Below, piece by piece: positions 49,220 to 58,544 of a stretch of DNA of 64,000 nt. The position numbers and the translations under genes were made by a program. Below the pieces are notes generated by a model. That model saw only the letters and a program-made list of their open reading frames with translations. It was not told where the DNA came from and made no database searches. Source of the DNA: Antedon mediterranea (lineage: Eukaryota > Echinodermata > Crinoidea > Comatulida > Antedonidae); NCBI RefSeq assembly GCF_964355755.1, contig NC_092674.1, positions 26,336,001-26,400,000 of the forward strand, in the 5' to 3' direction. The first letter of the stretch is position 1, and the number at the start of each line of letters is the position of its first letter.

Positions 49220-52200
49220 TATATTCATATAAGATGAAATAGAATTCGGTAAATCTATAGCAATCCACACACACGTTATGTCTAAATAACTATCAATAAT
49301 TGTCAATTGTCAACTCCAGCGTAATTTTATATCATTATTATTGAATATTATAAAATAATATAGCTCTGTCTTTCATGGAATTTGTAAATAATCATTACTT
49401 ATATATAATTTAAATGGTTTTTTTTTCGTGGATTACTAATAATTAGAGAAGATTTTGTATTTTATATCAAACCTGTTTTTGTATTTTGTAAATAATAAGT
49501 ATGACGTGGAATTTTTACTAAAACCTATTTCTACAGGGTATTTTCTTTTTAATTTTGCCATAATATTTTAGGTTTTTATTAACTTTTTCACACACACAAT
49601 TTATCCAATTTAGGGCCTAGGCCTACTGAGTAATATCATTAATGTTATCCTGAACACCTTTTTGTCCCGATGCTGGTCATTGTTCCAACAATCGTCAGTT
49701 ACACCAACATTAGAATGTACGCACGCGTACAATTGCATTATCAATGTGTGTACGCGCTTCATGATAATATTTGTAATTAATGATATTTTGCCTTTAAGAC
49801 TTCACAGTGTATTTATATATATATTTTTAACGGAAATTTTACTTTTTACATACAGAATTATCACATGTTATCAAATGGTGTTTAAAAAAACTTATTACGG
49901 TAATTCTCTGGTGAGTATGATGTCACCGGAAATACATCAATCTCACAAATCTAATGCACTACAGTGACTCGCTCAATAGCATGAAAAATGTCACTAATTA
50001 TTAATTTATTATTATTAATAGCTATATTATTCATTTTTTAAAGTTTAAAATGATATTGTATATTTAATTTGTTTGTTGCATAAGTTATATGAAAAAGACG
50101 CAATTTTAATTAAGCTAATTAGGAACTTGATATGTGAATACTCATTTATTACCACAAAGAGGATAAGACTAATCATCATTCATCTTTTATTGGGCTACTT
50201 CTATTTTTACTAATAATCTAATACTAATCGTAAATGACACGACGAAGAGACACCATCTGTACGCGCACGTATACAGTTTGAACACGCGCATATAAAGGTT
50301 GTACATGCGCGTAATGTAAAATCATCATTTTAGGCGCGCTTGTCAATGCTGTCTCCTCGTTGTTTCACATGACGAGAAATGGGCTAACGCTTAGCTAACT
50401 ATAATCTTATTTATATATTAAACAGGTCTTGCTTAATATTTGTAAACGTACAGTACTAAAACAACAACCGAATAGTGATGTTTTAATTTAATAACATATT
50501 TATTCAGAATGTAAAAGCATATTATTATTTATACTAATGTATTTTTGGAAATCGGATCTGATAATATGCAAAATAAAATCAATGGATGATCCACCCACCT
50601 AATGATCTATAACCTAATAAATAGATTGGTGCTAACAAAACAGCTTTTGCCATCTTTCTGTATGATAACGAATAAGCCGGTTCTTGTCATTTTATTGGAC
50701 GAATAAATGCCACGTGACATTTAGTATGTATTTATATCATGTTCATCGACTTTTACATCATGGATATATCAATCCAATTTTATAGGTTCATGGTTATACA
50801 TGGCATGAAAAAAACTATATTGCATGTTTCATAAATACATGGTTATAACGTGTCTTTTATCCAACGAAACTTTCACAAATTGAGCTCCTATTCATTGTCT
50901 AAATATATAATATAAAGTGCTCGTTTACTGTTGCCTATATGCTATATTTCTTAAACCTAAAGCGCATTGGTGTGATAATAATAAGTCTACCTCTATCCAG
51001 CAATGTCCCTCTTCCCTGCGCCATGCAACTAATACTGCCAGAAAAGACACCTTAAGCTGTCGTAATATTCTAATATTATTTTCAGTACTGAGTCATGATT
51101 GATCATGGCATCACTTACCTATAGTTAATTTTTACCATATTAGGGCCTTAATTACGTAGTTAGCTTATATAATTGTCCTTAACAATAGGTATAGATGTGT
51201 GTACAAAATAACATAATTGATTTTATACTGCAAGGCCTACAATAAAATATGACTATAATGTACGTTGTGCAATGACTTCCTTGATCCCACTTTGATACCG
51301 TTCCTCTGTTGTCTATGTCATTTATGTCTTATACGTCCAGAAATGTTTATGTGGTATACTAACTATTTATTTATTACTATAGGCCTACATTTATATATAT
51401 TGTTTGAAGGGTTGCATGCCATGGTAAAACCAAATGTGATATAAAGTTTGCGGTACAAAAACAGAACTGAAAAGAACTGTTAAGTTTCTCGACGTTTCGA
51501 TCAATATACCTTTCGTCCGTCTGCGAGAATGCAGAAAGTCCAGGAAACTTATCTTCCAAGACATTTTGCATTGATCTCACTCCTTAAGAAAATCAAACTA
51601 TATTGATCGAAACGTCGAGAAAGCCAACAGGTCTTTTCAGAACTATAACTATATATATACGTGGTGTACCGCAAACTTGTCTTTATTTCAACCTCGAAAC
51701 GTTATATTTTTATGACGCGTACCGTGTGTCGATACCACGGAGTTTAGCACTCGTACAAAATAGGCAAATTGGTAATGGTTCTTTTAACTGATAATACATT
51801 TTCAATGCCTGTCGCACTTGTAGCAGTTCGTTAATTGTTGAAATGTAAAACACTGAAATACGATTATTACAGTGCTGGAAGTGCGACAGCTCATTTCATT
51901 ACAGTGCGACGGACAATTACTACACAATGAAACATGCTATTACAAATTGACATATGTTATAAATATTACGAATTGCGGCTGGTGCCACGATTTTATAACA
52001 ACGCCTGTCGCAGTGCAACTACTAACAACTTTCCTCTTCCGAACCGCATTCTGTTCAATCAATTATACTCATGGTATTTTTGTGTTTGTTGTGCATAAAT
52101 GCTTTAATATTTTTATGAAAGATTTGAAACAAAATGCAAGAAGGCCTCATCACAAAATTAAATCTTCTTAGTTCACAATTACAAATTATAACATTAACTA

Positions 52201-52670
52201 TACATTCAATGGTTAACTTGTGTTAATGTGTATGAGGCTTAAACAGACTAATACTGTATATAATGAATTTGTATCTATAGTTAAGTTTTTTACCGAATAT
52301 CATCCAATTTAAATAAGATTGAAATCCAGTGGTCGTTAGAGTAACTGTTTTCAATCCTAAGTTCAATCAATTGGTAAAGGATACGAGGTACAGATTTTTT
52401 TTAATAAATTTTCTATTGAAAACTGTTTTGTAATCGATTTATTTCTGGTCAGATTTAAATACACATGAATCCTCGAAGCAAGACAACCAAACCGCATCAG
52501 TGAGGGATATTTTCATTCAATCAATCATCTTGTTCGATTCTCCTCGTCTATCTAGTCATCTGTGTATTGATAATTGTAAATATTGCGTCAAGTGTTCGAT
52601 ATATACATGATATATATCCTAAGCAAATTTCTAAATAGACTAGGCCTGCGCGTAACATTATGTGCTATTG
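49220..52670. other. Between SLC6 exon 12 and the convergent DOMON gene
   Basis: Intron or 3' flank of SLC6. Only the inverted repeat at 51.5 kb was identified; frames of about 100 codons near 49.7 and 51.9 kb are low-complexity and unsupported. Confidence 0.45.
51480..51660. mobile_element. Inverted GACGTTTCGATC repeat, retroelement-like
   Basis: TTTCTCGACGTTTCGATCAA at 51484 and TTGATCGAAACGTCGAGAAA at 51602 are inverted arms with AGAACTGTT / AACAGGTCTT flanks. A related single copy (GATTGATCGAAACGTCAAGA) lies at 45031. GATCGAAACGTC words are frequent at ends of Penelope-like elements; attribution tentative. Confidence 0.4.
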
Positions 52671-52679
52671 TGACGTGTA

Positions 52680-52840
52680 CCCTCAGGCAAGAGACGCAAC
52701 ACAACGACGTAACGCAACGTAGGTGAATGATTTGACCAATGACAAGCGATGAATTTATTCGAACAGTTGCTTTTCATTGGTTAACTCGCTTGCTTTGCGT
52801 CTACGTCCTTACGCTGAGTCCTAGTGGGAACCGAGCTTCA
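52680..52840. mobile_element. MITE family B copy
   Basis: GACGCAACACAACGACGTAA, central TTGACCAATGACAAGCGATG and its inverted partner, ending TCCTAGTGGGAACCGAGCTT. Confidence 0.65.
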
Positions 52841-53384
52841 CATCCAAGATACAGGATGATAATGAAGGCCTTACTGAGATTTTGAGCCGCTGGATATTGC
52901 TAAAGTCTACATAACTACACACAGAATGATTAACTAGGATTGGTCATTTGACAAACTAACGTCGTAAACCGACAAGACATATATTGGAGTTACAGATTTA
53001 AGAAGTTTTCTTGGAACTTACATGAAGCCTTCGGTCCGATACAGCTACCGTGATTGGAATGTGGAAGTTCATTTACATTCCCAGGTTTGAAACATGGTGA
53101 CTGATGACGCTATTTGAAATATCGTTTTAATAAAAAAGAAACTTGTTGAAATGAATAAGCATAATGTTTGATGTACAGTATATTATCGTTCACCCGGAAT
53201 GAGGTAGTTTTTTTAATGTTAAATAGTGTTTCTGGTTGCATTTATAGAATTAGATAAAAATGCATTGAAGGATTGGTTAAAAGTTTATATTTGAGAACAA
53301 TTCTACTATTTAAAGTTAAAATAAAGTTGTAATGTATCTTCACAGAACAAAAAGCATCGTGCAAGAAAAAACATCTTTCTTTAG

Positions 53385-53486
53385 GCATCATTCTACTCCA
53401 CTCCTCGGATTAGCGTCGTATCACGTGCACTAAAAAAAAATGAATTACTCGCGAGGTGTGCACAAGAACACGATGGCCAAAAATAA
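53385..53486 (+). CDS. Weak candidate for the terminal SLC6 exon
   Basis: After a pyrimidine-rich acceptor (ctttctttag) the phase-0 frame required by exon 12 reads ASFYSTPRISVVSRALKKNE and ends at TAA after 33 residues; AATAAA words lie downstream, for example 54047-54052. Nothing ties it to the family beyond frame and splice signals, and the intron would be 4.4 kb. Another possible end is read-through of exon 12 to 49098. Confidence 0.25.
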   Translation, partial: ASFYSTPRISVVSRALKKNELLARCAQEHDGQK

Positions 53487-54031
53487 TATCAAAATTAAAC
53501 ATCTACAAATGTATGACAACAAAAGCTCAATACACTTCAATTATTTAAATATTTATTTATTTTATTTCTATTTTAGTATACTCTAAATAGTGAATAGACA
53601 TGAGCGTTTAAAAACTGATGAAAGCTATTTGTACACAAGCGTTACATTAATGTGGCTTTAAGCCAAAATACTTGGGATCAAATCTGCGACACAAGCAGAC
53701 GCGCGCATTTAAAAGCTGATGAACCGCTATATATACGCGCGTGTAACATGTCCTCTTGCCCAGGTTTATATTTGGAATGTATTTTTTTTCACTCGGTATT
53801 CCCTATATGGCAATACAAACTTCATATATAAATATACCAAAAAGCAACTCAATTTACAATTTACATTACTCTTAGGCCTATATAAATAAACAATATATTT
53901 AAACTCTTCAGATTTGTCAAAAATACATTTTAATTTATCTATTTACAACAATAATGTAAAGTAGGCCTACACTAAGTATATACGTTATCAGAAAATAACA
54001 CGAGTTAATGGGTTTTAGATTAGTTTTATAA

Positions 54032-54208
54032 TCACAAAGTGTAACAAATAAACAAGACGTTGAAAAGCAAAAATGTGCTAATTAATATCAAAACAGTACG
54101 AATACTAAACACCAGACGACTGGTCCTTGCGAGGTCCTCACACTGCTCAGATGGCGAGGATTCCGAGGAGCTAGAGATCTCCTCAAAATCGATCAGTCGA
54201 GTACGCAT
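54032..54208 (-). CDS. Possible 58-residue membrane protein downstream of the DOMON gene
   Basis: ATG-to-TGA frame: MRTRLIDFEEISSSSESSPS, then about 24 hydrophobic residues (VLILISTFLLFNVLFICYTL at the end). It looks like an acidic/Ser cytoplasmic head plus one membrane helix, but it is short and its plus-strand complement also reads protein-like. No family recognised. Confidence 0.2.
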   Translation of the reverse strand: MRTRLIDFEEISSSSESSPSEQCEDLARTSRLVFSIRTVLILISTFLLFNVLFICYTL

Positions 54209-54236
54209 TCCATTTCATTTTGTTTCTTCGATAACT

Positions 54237-54242
54237 TTTATT
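54237..54242 (-). other. Polyadenylation signal AATAAA of the DOMON gene
   Basis: AATAAA on the minus strand 23 nt after the stop codon of the terminal exon, implying a very short 3' UTR if used. Confidence 0.5.
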
Positions 54243-54265
54243 AAACTTTCAGTCAGTCAGTAATT

Positions 54266-54366
54266 TTACTGTTTGAGAAAGTAACAGAACAAGGCAGACA
54301 TCACAGTTAACCAACTGGTCAGGTAGACAGAGACGCTGGCACTCGGGTCGCCAAAGGGGTCTTCTT
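54266..54366 (-). CDS. DOMON-gene terminal exon with hydrophobic tail
   Basis: EEDPFGDPSASVSVYLTSWL, then TVMSALFCYFLKQ and TAA. Small residues followed by a hydrophobic C terminus of about 18 residues with almost no cytoplasmic tail fit a GPI-attachment signal; a C-terminal transmembrane anchor is the alternative. Acceptor atttccag. Confidence 0.8.
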
Positions 54367-57300
54367 CTGGAAATAAAAAAAAAGATACAGATGTTACAAG
54401 CAACACTGGCATAAATCAGCAGCATCTCAAATTGCAATAGACTTATGTTAACAGTATCACCATCATCTGATAGTAATCATTCTCATAATATCACCTCACT
54501 ATCGTCAAAGAATGGACCAAACTAACTCACTGCAAGACACAGAGGATGACGGAGGACAGGGCCACATGGAGGAGAGTTGTTAAATCATCTACGAAGTCCC
54601 AACAGCCCCCAAGCGGATATGGGCGAAGTACGTAAGTATCATTCATAATCATCATCAATGCACCAATCACCATCAGGATCACCATCAGGATCACCATGAC
54701 GGCCTCACCACCAGCACATTTACCCTTTAGAACTATCGTGACGGCCTCGCCACAGCACATACATCACGACATCCTCAATACCACAACATTCTCATCACCA
54801 GCCCCAACATTGATCTCAACAAACATGACGTTCTTTAGTTCCACGGACTATGGACCTACCTTCGCAAGGCGTGAAACATATTTTTTCTTGCGTTGACTTT
54901 GGTGTGGCAGTATGGAAACCAGGTTGTCCATCGTTCACAGGACCACCTACATCAGGCATTAGAAGAAACACGCACTCTCCGGACAGACGAACATCCTACA
55001 ATATATGTGTTAAAACATCCTCAGTATCAATCAATCAATAAACTATATGTTCTTTAAAAAAATATAATAAAGCGCAAAATGTGATGTGCTCATATATGCA
55101 CATGAAGTCAATGGATCAGAAACATTAGCAGTAACAGTGTATTACCTTATCATCTGATGTCATTCCATTCTTGGTAAACTCGAGCGAGAGTACGCCATTT
55201 GTGTATTCAGCAACCATATCTTCTACATCTTGCTGTGTATCTGCAAGCACATTGCTTCCTTTATCTCCCAAGAAAAAGTCTTGGACTGCTCCTCCATCAT
55301 CATTGTCTACCCAGCCAAGCACTGCATCAGATCCAATCTAATAAATGTGTATTTCATTAATTTGGATCAGACTAATAATATAAAGAATTACTTTGACTAT
55401 TATAAGGTGCGTTCCTATATTCTTACCTATCAATATTAATACTTTGTGTAAAATAAAAAAGTGTGATTTTAAAAATCACGAACAGAATTAATTTTACATA
55501 CACAATACATACAATAAATATGTTGAGGTTCCTATCTATAAAGAATGCTTCTAATTTTGACTAATATTAAAGCTTGGTTCCCACAAGGACGTAACGCAAG
55601 GACGTCAGCGTGTTGACCAATAACAAACGACAGTTAATGATCTATGATCGTGTCCTGATTGGTGAAATTACCTGTGTTGCGTGGGAACCAAGCTTTATGC
55701 AGCACGCATACGCATGTGCGTAGTTAGCGCGCCATTTAACATACGGCATATAGTTGTTACCTACCATTTGTCCATTTGGAGAAAAGCCAACACCAGACCA
55801 CATGCCATCCTCCACTTTTGCTGTGACTCTAAACCTGATGTCATTTGTGCCATCCAGCAATGTCCACTCTACCTTGTAGTCACATGCGGAGCCAGTGCAA
55901 CCGGGTGGAAGAGATACCATATCACTGCATTCACTTGACTCAGGATCAACTGTTAAATTAAAAATGTAAAATATGTAATAAAACGATGTTTTTATGTGAA
56001 ATTTGAACAAAATAAGTCGGTGAGCAGCAGGACTAAAGAAAAGAGGAACATTAATGGAGGAAAGTAATTTGTATGAGATGTTTCCTTTACCATTGTATAC
56101 AACTAATAGTATGGTTTCGCTAATATCTTAAGAGTTTGAAATAAATACTTTCTAAAGTAAAAACTGCCTAAAGGGCAACTCAGACAGCGTCGTACCACAA
56201 GGCCCAAACGAGTCGTCTCGTCTGAAGAAAATTAAACATGTTTAAAGTTCTCCCGACGACCTAAAACTACGCCCAACGCTATCTCAAGACGACTCGTTCG
56301 ATGCTGTCCCAGTTGGCCTTAACTAACTAAATTACAACAGTAATGGTCATATCATACCAAAAGATTCATAGTAGCAAACCGGTTGAGAAAGCATGCAATA
56401 ACATGATACTTACCAAAAAAGTTGAGATCTTGAACTCTTCCTCGCTGCTCGTTATGTGTTCCATGGTATTTAAGTTCATCTTGTCGATAATAGTCATCAA
56501 TAGATGCGGTGCAAGCTTCTATACTGCTAGCAGGCGAATGCACATACGCTCCATACTCTTGTCCTCTTGCCCATATCACGGTCATCGGTTCGTTCATTAT
56601 ATCATGGTCAGCCGGGTCAGAGTCTAATAAATACAGAAAACGGTTTAGCTGACTAATTTAGAACCAACACTATAGATTGATTGATTGATTGATTGAAATT
56701 TATATTTATACTGGATAACCTCTTCAGTCGAAGACTGGTCTCCCAGAGGGCCCAGTTAGTGATCAGTGGCTGTGATGTAGGCTACTAATACACCGGGGTA
56801 ACCCCCTACTCGTCTCAAAAGATGTACTAGGTTCTTTAAAGTGCACACGAGCTAGATGTGTACACTGGACCTACAGTTTATAGTCCTTATCCGAGAAGAC
56901 TCGTTCTACCACCAGAACCATGGAGTGAGCGAGCCTCGAACCCCTGCCAATGTTATGGCTACGTAATTACGGTTCCACTGTCTTAACCGCTCGGCCACTC
57001 ACTCACTCACTCACTAGAAAACGATATCTCAAACGGTTTGGAAAACACAATATTTACTTGGAATTGCATTACTCAGACTTTTTTGTATGGATAAACATGT
57101 TGCTGTGTATAGGCAGAAGTAACAGATGAAACTTTTAATATTCAAATCAATGGATATCTAAAGTCTAAAGCCTTGTCTACACTATCAAACTTTATGTGAC
57201 AAAAATGTGATGTGCACATATATGGACATGATGATGAAATAGCACTACTATGTTTGGTCATATCACTATACCATATTAGGGCACATCACACTTTTTTTGT

Positions 57301-58512
57301 CAAACTAGTTTGATAGTGTAGACAGAGCTTAAGCGCGTCTCAAATAGCATAGTTCATGTTTTAAAAGCCATTCAGCAGGCGACGTTTGATTTAAAATTGA
57401 AAAACCCAAGTTTCCTTACCTTGTAGTTTCTTTCTGAACACAATTGTGGTCGTTCCGTCCTCTTCTTTTCCCCCAGCAGCAACTAAATCGTCAGTTCCAC
57501 CATACATGCTGTCTCTAAGAGGTGTTGAACGATCGAGAGTGTAATAGTCAGCAATATTGCTAGTTGTTCCATGAGCCATACCAATCACAATATCCATGCA
57601 GTCCATAGGATGGAGTGGTCCTGTGTGTATAGAGCAAATGCATTTAGTGCAATTCATACCTATTTTTATTTTTTCCTTTCAGTAATAGATATAAATAACA
57701 AAAGGAGAGCCAAAAGCTGTCAAAGATATACTCTCGTCAAAGGCCGTGTCTCTTTCACTAAAAACTTGTGGTGTGAAAAGCTCTTGTTTTACATATTTTT
57801 TGTTTGTTTGTTTGTTTTGTGTTGCATTAGTCTCAAAGTAAAACAATTGATGAGGTGAACAACATCGTCCTAGCCTAGAGTTAGTTTTAAAAATCATATA
57901 ATGGAAACCGTATTACCTCCTGCTGGAGCTTCTCCTTCGGGTTCCGCTTCTCCTTCTCCTTCTGGTTCTGGTTCTGGGGTTCCTTCTCCTTCTGGTTCTG
58001 GGGTTCCTTCGGCTTCTGGTTCTGGGGTTCCTTCGGCTTCTGGTTCTGGGGTTCCTTCGGCTTCGGGTTCTGGGCTTCCTTCGGCTTCGGGCTCTGGGCT
58101 TCCTTCGGCTTCGGGCTCTGGATTTCCTTCTCCTTCGGGCTCCGGGCCACCATTACCTCCATTCGACCCACAATTTGTGTCTCCTGTATACTTTTCCCGA
58201 ATGACGATTTCATTTCCAGATTGACGTCTTCGTCTGTTATTCGTCTGCATAATACAATAGACAATATTAGAGTAACTAGCAGTAGTAGTTGAACCAGTAG
58301 CAACAACAGTAATAATTATAAAGAAATGAACAGGAACTTCAGTTAAAATTACTGGAGACTTACCTCGGCTTCTGGTTCAGGCTCTGCATCGCCGCCTTCA
58401 ACCCATCCGTCACCAAACGCGTCTTTACATGTGTCCGTTAGACCCGCTGGTCGCCATCCAATACCTAGCCATGTGTTTGTCTTGGCTTCCACTGCAATCT
58501 CAATCTCGTCCT

Positions 58513-58544
<32 letters not shown>

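Noticed and set aside
51061-51072. Acceptor ttttcag + TAC TGA as a one-residue SLC6 terminal exon
   Set aside because: Frame fits but the signal is too short to support; such sites are expected by chance.
57901-58224. Plus-strand PSASGSG repeat protein
   Set aside because: Antisense shadow of the Glu/Pro-rich exon g; the minus-strand frame joins neighbours with correct phases.
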